DNA from: an uncultured Cellulomonadaceae bacterium | GTDB lineage: Bacteria; Actinomycetota; Actinomycetes; Actinomycetales; Cellulomonadaceae | Length of the DNA stretch: 64,000 nt | Assembly: GCA_947495165.1 (NCBI GenBank) | Contig: CANLXM010000001.1 | Coordinates: 1,116,001 to 1,180,000, forward strand | Direction: 5' to 3' | In this document: piece by piece, positions 27,435 to 34,877 of the stretch | Layout: each line of letters starts with the position of its first letter | Numbering within the stretch: position 1 is the stretch's first letter | Notes under the pieces: model-generated | Told to the model about the DNA's origin: nothing | Databases searched by the model: none | The model's input: only the letters and a program-made list of their open reading frames with translations | Translations under genes and position numbers: made by a program

Positions 27435-27881
27435 GTGCTGCCGACGACAGCGGGCAGGGGCGAAGACTTGACGATTCAGCAGCAGGAGCAGCGACAGGAC
27501 CAGGAGCAGGAGTTCGCGCCGCGAGGGCGATCGGTCGCGCTGGGAGCGGGGGTCGCCGTCGCGAGCTTCGCCGGAGCCGTGGTGCTGTACGAGGTCCTGT
27601 TCGGTGTCACCTACCACGGCAACTACTTCTGGTGGGCGCGTGCGGCCGAGGGCGCACTGATCGGTGGCGGAGTACTGCTGGCGTGGCACGTCGGACGCGC
27701 GCATCTCGCGGCCGTGGTCGGCCTGATCGTGACGGGGGTCCTCCTGGCCGTCGGGATCGTGCTCCCGTCGACTGAGGTCTGGTCCCTGGGCCAGTCACCG
27801 GTGATCTGGGCGCTGCTCGTGCCGTTCGCCGTGCGCGCAGTCGCGCCGGCGCGGATCGCCGCCGGGCTCTCCGCCGAATGA
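27435..27881 (+). CDS. Four-pass membrane protein, unknown function
   Basis: The product is 148 residues from GTG 27435, or 137 from TTG 27468; neither has a strong ribosome site. After a Gln/Glu-rich start (IQQQEQRQDQEQEF) there are four hydrophobic segments of about 20 residues (VALGAGVAVASFAGAVVLYE; WARAAEGALIGGGVLLAW; LAAVVGLIVTGVLLAVGIV; VIWALLVPFAVRAVA). No family is recognised. Its stop overlaps the ATG of the next gene (ATGA at 27878-27881), implying coupling. Confidence 0.65.
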   Translation: MLPTTAGRGEDLTIQQQEQRQDQEQEFAPRGRSVALGAGVAVASFAGAVVLYEVLFGVTYHGNYFWWARAAEGALIGGGVLLAWHVGRAHLAAVVGLIVTGVLLAVGIVLPSTEVWSLGQSPVIWALLVPFAVRAVAPARIAAGLSAE

Positions 27882-28702
27882 ACCGCGCCCACGCTGAGCG
27901 GGGCGGGGAGCCCCTGCCGCTCGCCAGCACGCCGCGCGAGGGGTTCGACAGGTTCACCCAGGAGCTGGTGATGTCGGTGTCGGCGCGCGACGACGTCGTC
28001 GGTCTCGTGCTGCTCGGTTCAGGCGCGGACACCGCGCGCGTCGACGAGTGGAGCGACCACGACTTCTACCTGGTGAGCACCCCGGGCGCCCAGGAGCCGC
28101 TGCGGACGGACCTGTCGTGGCTGCCGCGGACGGCCTCGATCGTGCTCGCGGCGCGCGAGACCGAGCACGGGCTCAAGGTCGTGTACGACGACGGGCACGT
28201 CCTCGAGTTTGCGGTGGCCGACGTCGACGAGGTGCGCGGCTTCGGGACGAACCGCTGGCGCGTCGTACTCGACCGCGGGGGAGTGGCCGAGGCAGTCGGC
28301 TCCGCGGCCCAGGCGACGCACGCGCGCCCGGGCCGGCCGGCGCACGACGCCGTGGGGCTCGCGGTCGCGCTCGTGCTGATCGCCGCCGGACGCGCGCGTC
28401 GGGGCGAGACGCTCACGGCCCAGCGATCGGTCGCCCAGGCGGTCGACCTGGTGCTCGAGGCCGTCACGGCGCGCGTCGCGTCCGCCGACGACACCGTGAC
28501 GGACGTGCTCGACGCGCGGCGGCGGGCGGAGGTCACCTATCCCGACCTCGCCGCAGCGCTGAGCCAGGCGCTCATGGCGGCGCCCGAGGAGGGGGCGCGG
28601 TGCGTGCTGGACGCCGCCGAGCACGCGCTGGCGCGGGGGTGGTGCGGCTGGCCCCACGCGGCCGTCGCTGCGGTGCGCCGTCGCGTGGGCTGGACGGACT
28701 GA
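27878..28702 (+). CDS. Nucleotidyltransferase-fold protein
   Basis: This 274-residue cytoplasmic protein shows the minimal nucleotidyltransferase pattern: the GSG helix turn (residues 47-49 in LVLLGSG), then DEWSDHDFYLV with paired metal-binding acids Asp60 and Asp62, and a later acidic strand (HVLEFAVADVDEV). The C-terminal half is helical (VALVLIAAGRARRGETL). Such proteins transfer NMP to small molecules, RNA or proteins; the substrate is unknown. It is coupled to the upstream membrane protein. Confidence 0.75.
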   Translation: MNRAHAERGGEPLPLASTPREGFDRFTQELVMSVSARDDVVGLVLLGSGADTARVDEWSDHDFYLVSTPGAQEPLRTDLSWLPRTASIVLAARETEHGLKVVYDDGHVLEFAVADVDEVRGFGTNRWRVVLDRGGVAEAVGSAAQATHARPGRPAHDAVGLAVALVLIAAGRARRGETLTAQRSVAQAVDLVLEAVTARVASADDTVTDVLDARRRAEVTYPDLAAALSQALMAAPEEGARCVLDAAEHALARGWCGWPHAAVAAVRRRVGWTD

Positions 28703-28810
28703 CGCGTCGGCCGTCCGGCGGTCCTTGTGCGCACCCGGGCGTGGCCTCTAGGTTGGCAGTTGCCGGGGCGGCGTGCCCCTGACCAGTCTCGATCCGCAGG
28801 GGATGCAGCG

Positions 28811-29032
28811 ATGCTCAGCTATGACGTGATGTTCCTGGCCTTCTGGCTCGTGCCCCTCGCCTACGTGGCGCTGATGGTGGCGGCGCTGCTGAGCCTCGGC
28901 CAGGCGCGCGGCACGCAGCGTGAGTTCGTCACGTGGCTCGCGGTCATCGTCCTGGCCCCGATCCTGGGAGCGGTCCTCTGGTTCGTCCTGGGCAAGGAGC
29001 AGCGCAGCCGCGCGCAGAGCCCAACGTCCTAG
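28811..29032 (+). CDS. PLDc_N-type two-pass membrane protein, copy 1
   Basis: The 73-residue product from ATG 28811 has two membrane segments (LAFWLVPLAYVALMVAALLSL and WLAVIVLAPILGAVLWFVLG) and ends GKEQRSR. This is the PLD-nuclease N-terminal (PLDc_N) pattern, known as a membrane anchor of cardiolipin-synthase-like proteins but also found alone. GCAGGGGATGCAGCG precedes the start. It is closely related to the next gene. Confidence 0.75.
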   Translation: MLSYDVMFLAFWLVPLAYVALMVAALLSLGQARGTQREFVTWLAVIVLAPILGAVLWFVLGKEQRSRAQSPTS

Positions 29033-29091
29033 GAGGCGCCGGCGCCCGGACCTACCCTGGGCAGCGAGCGACCCGACGACAGGAGAACGGC

Positions 29092-29304
29092 ATGCCATCA
29101 GCCTCGACTCTGATCCTGCTGCCCTGGCTCGTCGGCCTCGGAGCCATGGTGCTCATGGTGGCGGCGCTCATGAGCCTCGGGCGCGCCGAGGGGACGCAGC
29201 GGCAGCTGGTCACGTGGCTGGCGGTCATCGTGCTGGCGCCGGTCCTCGGACCGGTCCTGTGGTTCGCGCTGGGCAGCGAGCAGCGCAGCCGCTCGTCCCG
29301 CTGA
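29092..29304 (+). CDS. PLDc_N-type two-pass membrane protein, copy 2
   Basis: This is a 70-residue paralogue of the previous gene. It shares MVAALMSLGRAEGTQRQLVT (copy 1 has MVAALLSLGQARGTQREFVT), the second helix WLAVIVLAPVLGPVLWFALG, and the ending SEQRSR. An AGGAGAACGGC ribosome site sets ATG 29092. The two small proteins arose by tandem duplication and may form a hetero-oligomer, which is inference. It lies 40 bases before trmB. Confidence 0.75.
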   Translation: MPSASTLILLPWLVGLGAMVLMVAALMSLGRAEGTQRQLVTWLAVIVLAPVLGPVLWFALGSEQRSRSSR

Positions 29305-29344
29305 TTCGGGCACCCAGCCTCGCTGGGCTACAGTCGCGCCCATC

Positions 29345-30082
29345 ATGAGCGAGACCTCCAGCCCCCACGGCACCTTCCGCACCGAGCCGGTGTCCTTCAT
29401 CCGGCGCAGCGGCCGCCTGTCCACGGGGCAGGAGCTCGCGCTCGAACGCTCGGGCGGGACGTACGTGATCGACGTGCCTCGCGCGATCGCGCGCACCTCG
29501 GTGGACCCCGAGTACGTGCTCGAGCCCACCGCGGTGTTCGGCCGCGCCGCGCCGCTCGTGGTGGAGATCGGCTCGGGCATGGGGGAGTGCGCGGTGGCGG
29601 CTGCGACCGCGCGCCCCGACGTCGACCACCTCGCCCTCGAGGTGTACCTGCCGGGGATCGCCCAGGCAGTGCGCGGCGCCGAGCGCGCCGGCCTGACCAA
29701 CCTCCGCCTCATCCAGGCCAACGCGCCCGAGGTCTTCGCGACAGCCCTCCCCGTCGCGAGCGTCGACGAGGTGTGGGTCTTCTTCCCCGACCCCTGGCCC
29801 AAGGCGCGCCACCACAAGCGGCGCCTGGTCACGCCGTCGTTCGTCGACCTCGTCGCCCGGGTGCTCACGCCGGACGGTGTGTGGCGCCTCGCGACCGACT
29901 GGCGCCCCTACGCCGAGCAGATGATCGAGGTGATCAGCGCGTCGGACGCGTTCGCCCCGCTCGTCCCCGGCACCGACGGCACGGCGCCGCGCTTCGACGG
30001 CCGGGCCCTGACGACCTTCGAGGCGAAGGGGCACCGGGCGGGACGCGACGTCACCGACCTGGCCTACGTACGGCGTCGGTGA
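29345..30082 (+). CDS. trmB: tRNA (guanine-N7-)-methyltransferase
   Basis: The 245-residue enzyme adds the m7G46 methyl group in tRNA using SAM. Motifs: VVEIGSGMGE (SAM site), LALEVYLPGI (acidic strand), and the TrmB signature VFFPDPWPKARHHKRRLV with RLATDWRPYAEQM. The N-terminus RTEPVSFIRRSGRLSTGQ is also typical. Its stop overlaps an in-frame GTG of the next gene, suggesting cotranscription. Confidence 0.95.
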   Translation: MSETSSPHGTFRTEPVSFIRRSGRLSTGQELALERSGGTYVIDVPRAIARTSVDPEYVLEPTAVFGRAAPLVVEIGSGMGECAVAAATARPDVDHLALEVYLPGIAQAVRGAERAGLTNLRLIQANAPEVFATALPVASVDEVWVFFPDPWPKARHHKRRLVTPSFVDLVARVLTPDGVWRLATDWRPYAEQMIEVISASDAFAPLVPGTDGTAPRFDGRALTTFEAKGHRAGRDVTDLAYVRRR

Positions 30083-30099
30083 CGGTTACGCTTCACCTC

Positions 30100-31008
30100 G
30101 TGACGCGAATCGCCCTGGCCACCTGTAACTTCCACCCCGAGCTCGCCGAGGACGACGTGCCGGTCCTCGAGGCGCTGCGCAAGCACGACGGCGTCGAGGC
30201 CGTCGCGGCGATCTGGGACGACCCCGACGTCGACTGGTCGTCCTTCGACCTCGTCGTCCTGCGGTCGACGTGGGACTACTCCTCCCGGCGCGAGGAGTTC
30301 CTCGCGTGGGCGAAGAGCGTGCCGCGCCTGCTCAACCCCGCCGGCCTGGTCGAGTGGAACACCGACAAGTCCTACCTGCGCGAGCTCGCCGACGCGAGCC
30401 TGCCGACGATCCCCACGATCTGGCTCGACCCGGCGCGCAACCTCTCCTCGCGGGCCGTGCACACGCGCATGCCCGCCCACGGGGACTTCGTCATCAAGCC
30501 CACCGTCTCCCGCGGCTCGCGCGACACGGGCCGCTACGAGGCCGGGGAGGCGCACTCGCGCGGGCTCGCCATCCGGCACGCCGTGGAGCTGCTCAAGGAC
30601 GAGCGACACGTCATGGTGCAGCCGTACCTGACGCAGGTCGACACCGAGGGCGAGTCGGTGCTCGTCTACATCGACGGCGAGTTCTCCCACTCCGTCCGCA
30701 AGGGCGCGATGCTGCAGGGCCCGTTCCGCGGCATGGCCGGCCTGTACAAGCAGGAGGAGATGTCCGACCGCGAGGCCACGGACGCCGAGCGCGCCGTCGC
30801 CGACCGCGTCGTGGCGCACGCCCGCGAGGTGCTGCGCCGCGTCTCGGACGAGCAGGAGCTGCTCTACGCCCGCGTGGACCTGGTGCCCGGCAACGACGGC
30901 GAGCCCGTCGTCATCGAGCTCGAGGTCGCCGAGCCGTCGCTGTTCCTGTCGTTCAAGCCCGGCGCTGCGGAGAAGCTCGCCGAGGCCATCCTCGCGCGCC
31001 TGGGCTGA
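30100..31008 (+). CDS. ATP-grasp domain protein (glutathione synthetase/RimK-like)
   Basis: The 302-residue protein from GTG 30100 (an alternative GTG 30079 overlaps the trmB stop) has an N-terminal pre-ATP domain (LVVLRSTWDYSSRREEFLAW, NPAGLVEWNTDKSYL) and an ATP-grasp core: DFVIKPTVSRGSRDTG as the phosphate loop, VMVQPYLTQVDTEGE, LVYIDGEFSHSVRKG, and the late metal-binding acids in YARVDLVP and VIELEVAEPSLFL. It should ligate a carboxylate to an amine or thiol using ATP. The substrate is unknown. It is a widespread stand-alone actinobacterial family. Confidence 0.85.
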   Translation: MTRIALATCNFHPELAEDDVPVLEALRKHDGVEAVAAIWDDPDVDWSSFDLVVLRSTWDYSSRREEFLAWAKSVPRLLNPAGLVEWNTDKSYLRELADASLPTIPTIWLDPARNLSSRAVHTRMPAHGDFVIKPTVSRGSRDTGRYEAGEAHSRGLAIRHAVELLKDERHVMVQPYLTQVDTEGESVLVYIDGEFSHSVRKGAMLQGPFRGMAGLYKQEEMSDREATDAERAVADRVVAHAREVLRRVSDEQELLYARVDLVPGNDGEPVVIELEVAEPSLFLSFKPGAAEKLAEAILARLG

Positions 31009-31103
31009 GTCGCCGCTGCGGCATCCCGGGCGCGTGGTCAGAGTGCCGCCGGAAAGCAGGTACACTTTTCGTCGGCCCAGGCACGCGAGTTAGCCCGGGT
31101 CAT

Positions 31104-31180
31104 GGTGGGTATAGCTCAGTTGGTAGAGCACCTGGTTGTGGTCCAGGGGGTCGCGGGTTCAAGTCCCGTTACTCACCCCA
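31104..31180 (+). tRNA. tRNA-His (anticodon GUG), CCA encoded
   Basis: The extra G-1 (31104) faces C73 (31177), the identity mark of tRNA-His. The acceptor GTGGGTA pairs with TACTCAC, the anticodon loop is TTGTGGT, and the T-arm is CGGGTTCAAGTCCCG. CCA is encoded at 31178-31180, unlike the other three tRNAs in the window. Confidence 0.95.
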
Positions 31181-31184
31181 TGAG

Positions 31185-31226
31185 CACGAGCCCCTGATCG
31201 GCCCAGACGCTGGTCAGGGGCTCGTG
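31185..31226 (+). terminator. Hairpin terminator after tRNA-His
   Basis: A 13-bp perfect stem (CACGAGCCCCTGA at 31185-31197 with its complement at 31214-31226) closes a 16-base loop. No T-tract follows. Confidence 0.8.
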
Positions 31227-31303
31227 TCGTCTCCGGCCCCGGCCCTAGCCAGGACGGCCTCGCGCGCAGCACAATGGCGCTGACGCCCACGGAAGGACCG
31301 CAC

Positions 31304-31837
31304 GTGACCGAGCCGCAGCCACCCATCGAGCCCGACACCAAGGACTGGACGTGGGTGCTCGCCCGGCCGTGCGCCGAGTGCGGGACCGACGTCAGCGCGA
31401 TGGGACCCAAGGACGTCGCCGCGGCTGTCCGGGACTCCCTGCCCCGGTGGCGCGCGGCCCTCGAGGGGCCGCATGTCGCGCAGCGTCCCGACCCGGCCAC
31501 GTGGAGCGTCCTCGAGTACGGCGCACACGTCCGCGACGTCTTCCGTGTCATGCGGTTCCGCCTGGACCTGATGCTGACCGAAGACGACCCGGAGTTCCCC
31601 AACTGGGACCAGGACGCCACCGCCCTCGAGGACGCCTACTCCGAGCAGGACCCGCCCGCCGTCGCCGTCGCCCTGGCCGACGCCGGGCGGGCGTTTGCGG
31701 ACGGGCTCGAGGCGGTCCGGCGCCGGGACTGCGGGCGTGTGGGCCGCAGGAGCAACGGCTCCGTCTTCACCGTCGAGACGCTCGCCCGATACGCGTGGCA
31801 CGACGTCGCCCACCACCTGCACGACGTCGGGGCCTGA
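31304..31837 (+). CDS. DinB-family protein
   Basis: This 177-residue protein from GTG 31304 has GGAAGGA at 31290-31296 as its ribosome site; ATG 31274 would add ten residues. The DinB four-helix pattern is visible: TWSVLEYGAHVRDVF carries the first metal His, FRLDLMLTEDDP follows, and YAWHDVAHHLHDV carries the last His pair. DinB proteins bind a divalent metal and include mycothiol- and bacillithiol-dependent transferases; mycothiol is the actinobacterial thiol, so such activity is possible but unproven. A CAEC pair near the N-terminus is unusual. Confidence 0.8.
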   Translation: MTEPQPPIEPDTKDWTWVLARPCAECGTDVSAMGPKDVAAAVRDSLPRWRAALEGPHVAQRPDPATWSVLEYGAHVRDVFRVMRFRLDLMLTEDDPEFPNWDQDATALEDAYSEQDPPAVAVALADAGRAFADGLEAVRRRDCGRVGRRSNGSVFTVETLARYAWHDVAHHLHDVGA

Positions 31838-31860
31838 GCGGAGCACGCGCGCGCGCCGAC

Positions 31861-31889
31861 TTGACGCGCGGCCTGGCTGCGGCAATCAT
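31861..31889 (+). promoter_or_regulatory. Promoter of the metal-sensor operon, likely leaderless
   Basis: TTGACG (31861-31866) and AATCAT (31884-31889) are spaced by 17 bases. The expected transcription start, 6-7 bases further, falls at the ATG codon 31896, so the mRNA would be leaderless; no ribosome site precedes this ATG. Assignment by eye only. Confidence 0.55.
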
Positions 31890-31905
31890 CGCCATATGAC
31901 GATGA
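31886..31905. promoter_or_regulatory. Palindromic operator overlapping -10 and start codon
   Basis: TCATCG-C-CATATG-A-CGATGA is an 18-of-20 palindrome lying across the -10 element and the start codon of the ArsR/SmtB gene. ArsR-family repressors bind such AT-containing palindromes over their own promoter and leave when metal binds. Autoregulation is inferred from this placement. Confidence 0.6.
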
Positions 31906-32285
31906 CAACGGAGACTGTGATGGATGGCGGTGCGCGAGACGCCGCCAGCCGCGCCGCTGCGGCGTGCCTGTTCCACGGCTTCAGCGACCCGAACCGGATC
32001 GCGATCCTGCAGCACCTCGCGCTCGGTGAGCACCGCGTGGTCGATCTCACCGCGCACCTCGGGCTCGCGCAGTCGACCGTGTCCAAGCACCTCGTGTGCT
32101 TGCGCGACTGCGGACTCGTCACGGGCCGGGCCGAGGGCCGCGCGACGATCTACTCGCTCAACCACGCTGACGCGCTGCACGAGCTGTGGGCAGCTGCCGA
32201 GCGGCTGCTCGCGCTCACCGGCGAGCAGGTCACGCTCTGCGCCAACCACGGCGTCGCGGCCATCGTCGCCGAGGAAGCGCTGTGA
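31896..32285 (+). CDS. ArsR/SmtB metal sensor, CmtR-like (Cd/Pb)
   Basis: The 129-residue winged-helix repressor has its recognition helix at LAQSTVSKHL. The metal ligands match the CmtR type: Cys68 and Cys72 in HLVCLRDCGLV plus Cys115 in VTLCANHGV near the C-terminus. In M. tuberculosis CmtR the equivalents Cys57, Cys61 and Cys102 bind Cd(II) or Pb(II). An ATG at 31896 with no ribosome site, and a palindrome over the promoter, suggest a leaderless, autoregulated message. The stop overlaps the GTG of the efflux gene, which is its likely regulatory target. Confidence 0.85.
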   Translation: MTMTTETVMDGGARDAASRAAAACLFHGFSDPNRIAILQHLALGEHRVVDLTAHLGLAQSTVSKHLVCLRDCGLVTGRAEGRATIYSLNHADALHELWAAAERLLALTGEQVTLCANHGVAAIVAEEAL

Positions 32286-32953
32286 CCCACGAGCACCTGC
32301 TCCTCGCCCCCGCCGAGCGCCGAACGCTGGGCCGCCGCGCGCAGCTGCTCGCTGGCGCTTCGGTGGCCTACAACGTCGTCGAGGCGGTCATCGCCATCGC
32401 CGCGGGCCTCGTGGCGGGGTCGGTGGCGCTGGTCGGCTTCGGCCTCGACTCGGTGGTCGAGGTGTCCTCGGGCCTGATCATCCTGTGGCAGTTCCGCCAC
32501 GCACTGCCGGAGTCCCGCGAGCGGCTCGCGCTGCGGGGCATGGCGGTGTCCTTCTTCGCCCTCGCGGCCTACGTCACGGTCGAGTCCGTCCGGGCGCTGT
32601 GGACCGGTGCCGAGCCCGAGACCTCGGCCGTCGGGATCGCGCTCGCTGCCGCGTCCCTCGTGATCATGCCCGTGCTGTCGTGGGCGCAACGGCGCACCGG
32701 TCGGGCGCTGGGGTCCAACGCGGTCGTCGCCGACGGCACCCAGACCTTGCTGTGCACCTACATGTCGGCAGCCGTGCTCGGCGGACTCGTGCTGAACGCG
32801 ACCCTCGGCTGGTCCTGGGCCGATCCCGTCGCGGGTCTGGTGATCGCCGCCATCGCGGTGAAGGAGGGCCGGGAAGCGTGGCGCGGCGAGGGGTGCTGCG
32901 GCGGCCTGGGCGCGAGCTCGTGCGCGTCGACCGGCGCGGTCGAGCAGCGCTAG
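32282..32953 (+). CDS. Cation efflux protein (CDF-like transporter)
   Basis: The 223-residue membrane protein has about six hydrophobic segments and CDF-like polar motifs: GFGLDSVVEVSSG in helix 2 and NAVVADGTQTLLCTYMS in helix 5, where the usual His/Asp metal site reads Asp151 with a Cys158 nearby. The cytoplasmic C-terminal domain of standard CDF pumps is missing; instead there is a short tail with Cys205, Cys206 and Cys214 (GEGCCGGLGASSC). It is coupled by a GTGA overlap to the CmtR-like sensor, so Cd, Pb or Zn efflux is the likely job. Its stop overlaps the convergent orn stop. Confidence 0.85.
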   Translation: MTHEHLLLAPAERRTLGRRAQLLAGASVAYNVVEAVIAIAAGLVAGSVALVGFGLDSVVEVSSGLIILWQFRHALPESRERLALRGMAVSFFALAAYVTVESVRALWTGAEPETSAVGIALAAASLVIMPVLSWAQRRTGRALGSNAVVADGTQTLLCTYMSAAVLGGLVLNATLGWSWADPVAGLVIAAIAVKEGREAWRGEGCCGGLGASSCASTGAVEQR

Positions 32954-33591
32954 GGGGCGTCCCGGGGCACGAGGGCGACGGACGTCTCGCTGACCCCCGC
33001 GGCGATCTTGCGCGCGGTGTTCGAGTCCGGGCCAGGTTGCGGCACGAACATCGCGGCGCGGTAGTAGCGCAGCTCGTCGATCGACTCGAGGATGTCCGCC
33101 AGCGCGCGGTGGCCACCGTTCTTCTTGGGCGACTGGAAGTAGATGCGCGGGTACCAGCGACGCGCCAGCTCCTTGACCGACGAGACGTCGATGACGCGGT
33201 AGTGCAGGTGATCGGCGAGGGTCGGCATGTCGCGCGCGAGGAACACCTTGTCGGTCCCGACCGAGTTGCCTGCCAGCGGCGCCTTGCCGGCGTCCGGCAC
33301 CCACGTGCGGATGTAGTCGAGCACCCGCTCCTCGGCCTCGGCCATGGTCAGGCCCGCGTCGAGCTCTTCGATGAGCCCCGACGACGTGTGCATGGCGCGC
33401 ACGAAGTCGTTCATCTGCTCGATCGCCTCCGCAGGAGGGCGGATGACGACGTCGACGCCCTCGCCCAGCACCGTCAGCTCGGAGTCGGTCACGACGACGG
33501 CGACCTCGACGAGTGCGTCGGCGACAGGGTCGAGTCCCGTCATCTCGCAGTCGATCCAGACGATCCGGTCGTTGTTCAATGGCCTGCTCAC
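32950..33591 (-). CDS. orn: Oligoribonuclease
   Basis: The 213-residue DEDDh exonuclease degrades 2-5-base RNA fragments, including pGpG from c-di-GMP turnover. Asp14 and Glu16 in WIDCEMTGLD, the later MPTLADHLHYRVIDVSS, and the NGGHRALADI His/Asp pair are all present. GTG 33591 (VSRPLNNDRIVW) is the natural start. The last four bases overlap the convergent efflux gene. Confidence 0.95.
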   Translation of the reverse strand: MSRPLNNDRIVWIDCEMTGLDPVADALVEVAVVVTDSELTVLGEGVDVVIRPPAEAIEQMNDFVRAMHTSSGLIEELDAGLTMAEAEERVLDYIRTWVPDAGKAPLAGNSVGTDKVFLARDMPTLADHLHYRVIDVSSVKELARRWYPRIYFQSPKKNGGHRALADILESIDELRYYRAAMFVPQPGPDSNTARKIAAGVSETSVALVPRDAP

Positions 33592-33686
33592 CGGTCCAGG
33601 GTACGAGATCAGCGGAATATCGCCCCTGGTCGTCCGCGAGGGCGCGCCGACCGAGCCCTCGTCGAGGCGTGTCGCGGGCATGGAAG

Positions 33687-33719
33687 AGCCCCGCAGGCGT
33701 CGTGCGTGCCTGCGGGGCT
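33687..33719 (-). terminator. Hairpin terminator, 12-bp stem
   Basis: AGCCCCGCAGGC (33687-33698) pairs with 33708-33719 around a 9-base loop. It lies 11 bases past the end of the 49-residue minus-strand gene, which supports that gene being expressed. Confidence 0.75.
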
Positions 33720-33729
33720 CAGCCGCCGT

Positions 33730-33879
33730 TCACGAGGTGCGGCGGGGGAGGCGGGTCGTCCGGCGAGGGACGGCCACACGGGTCGGGCGCGCGTTGCGGG
33801 CCTGCGCGAACGTGTTCGCCCTCAGGTCCTCGCGTCGCGTGCGGGCGGCGATCTCGTGGCTGATCAACGGGTGGGTCAT
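33730..33879 (-). CDS. Small basic hypothetical protein (49 aa)
   Basis: ATG 33879 (MTHPLISHEIAARTRR) has GGAGCACCACC upstream on the minus strand, and a 12-bp terminator hairpin follows the stop. The 49 residues are rich in Arg and Thr (ARNARPTRVAVPRRTTRLPRRTS), with no hydrophobic segment. It could bind nucleic acid, but no family is recognised. About 185 bases without a gene lie between it and the PAP2 gene. Confidence 0.55.
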   Translation of the reverse strand: MTHPLISHEIAARTRREDLRANTFAQARNARPTRVAVPRRTTRLPRRTS

Positions 33880-34065
33880 GGTGGTGCTCCGTGACGGTCG
33901 GTTCGGATGGGCTCCGGCGTCGACTCCGGGGGCCCGCGACGTCACCGCGGTGTGGTCACAGCCAACCAGGGCGGGCCGTGGTCGCGCATGCCTTTTTCCC
34001 GACGGCGCCAGCCCGACGGCGTCGCTCGCCGAGACGGATCGGAGCGCCTGTCGTAGCGTCGGCGC

Positions 34066-34782
34066 ATGGCTGCCGCGTCCGTCCTCGACCGTTCCCTGGC
34101 CGTGCTGCGCGTCCTGTGGCCCGGGCTCGTGCTCATCGGTGTGGGCACCGCGGCCTTCGCGGGGCTGCTGGACGCGCTGTGGGAGCGGGAGGACGTGTGG
34201 GAGGCGGACGAGCCGGTGCTCGAGTGGCTCGTGTCCCAGCGCTCGGAGACCCTCACGAGCGTCTTCACCGTGATCACGAACACCTTCGGACCGGTGATCC
34301 TGCCGATCCTCGTCGCGATCGGCGCGCTGATCTGGGCGCGTGTCGACCGCCGGTGGTGGGCACCCAGCCTGCTGGTGGGCGCCATGCTCCTCGCCGTCGG
34401 GATCTCCTCGGCGGTCAAGGCGATCGTCGGGCGCCCCCGGCCTCCGGCCGAGGCGATGTCGGTGCCCGGGGCGGAGACCACGTTCTCGTTCCCGTCGGGG
34501 CACACGATCGGGGCTGCGACGCTCGTGCTCGTCGCCGGCTACCTGATCTGGACCACCGGCCACCGGCGCGCCGTGCTGGTGGCGTGGGTCGCGTCGACCG
34601 TCGTCATCGTCGGCCTCGTCGCGGGTTCACGCCTGTACCTCGGCTACCACTTCGTCACCGACGTGCTCGCTGGCGCCAGCCTCGCCGTGGCGGTGCTCGG
34701 CGTCGTCGTCTGCGTGAACCGCTGGTGGGGGCCACGCTCGCGTGAGCTGCGCGGTGTCCCGGCGGTCGACCAGGCCGCGTAA
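34066..34782 (+). CDS. PAP2-superfamily membrane phosphatase
   Basis: The 238-residue integral membrane protein has the three PAP2 motifs: KAIVGRPRPP (KX6RP), FPSGHT (PSGH) and SRLYLGYHFVTDVLAG (SRX5HX3D). All catalytic residues are present. Enzymes of this type dephosphorylate lipid phosphates such as undecaprenyl pyrophosphate or phosphatidate on the outer face of the membrane. Six hydrophobic segments fit the family. It stands alone, just upstream of tRNA-Arg. Confidence 0.9.
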   Translation: MAAASVLDRSLAVLRVLWPGLVLIGVGTAAFAGLLDALWEREDVWEADEPVLEWLVSQRSETLTSVFTVITNTFGPVILPILVAIGALIWARVDRRWWAPSLLVGAMLLAVGISSAVKAIVGRPRPPAEAMSVPGAETTFSFPSGHTIGAATLVLVAGYLIWTTGHRRAVLVAWVASTVVIVGLVAGSRLYLGYHFVTDVLAGASLAVAVLGVVVCVNRWWGPRSRELRGVPAVDQAA

Positions 34783-34791
34783 GATCGTCCC

Positions 34792-34864
<73 letters not shown>

Positions 34865-34877
34865 CTGAGCGCGGTCG

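Noticed and set aside
30270..31283. Plus-strand 337-residue frame ending GYSSVGRAPGCGPGGRGFKSRYSP
   Set aside because: It runs out of frame through the ATP-grasp gene and then translates tRNA-His.
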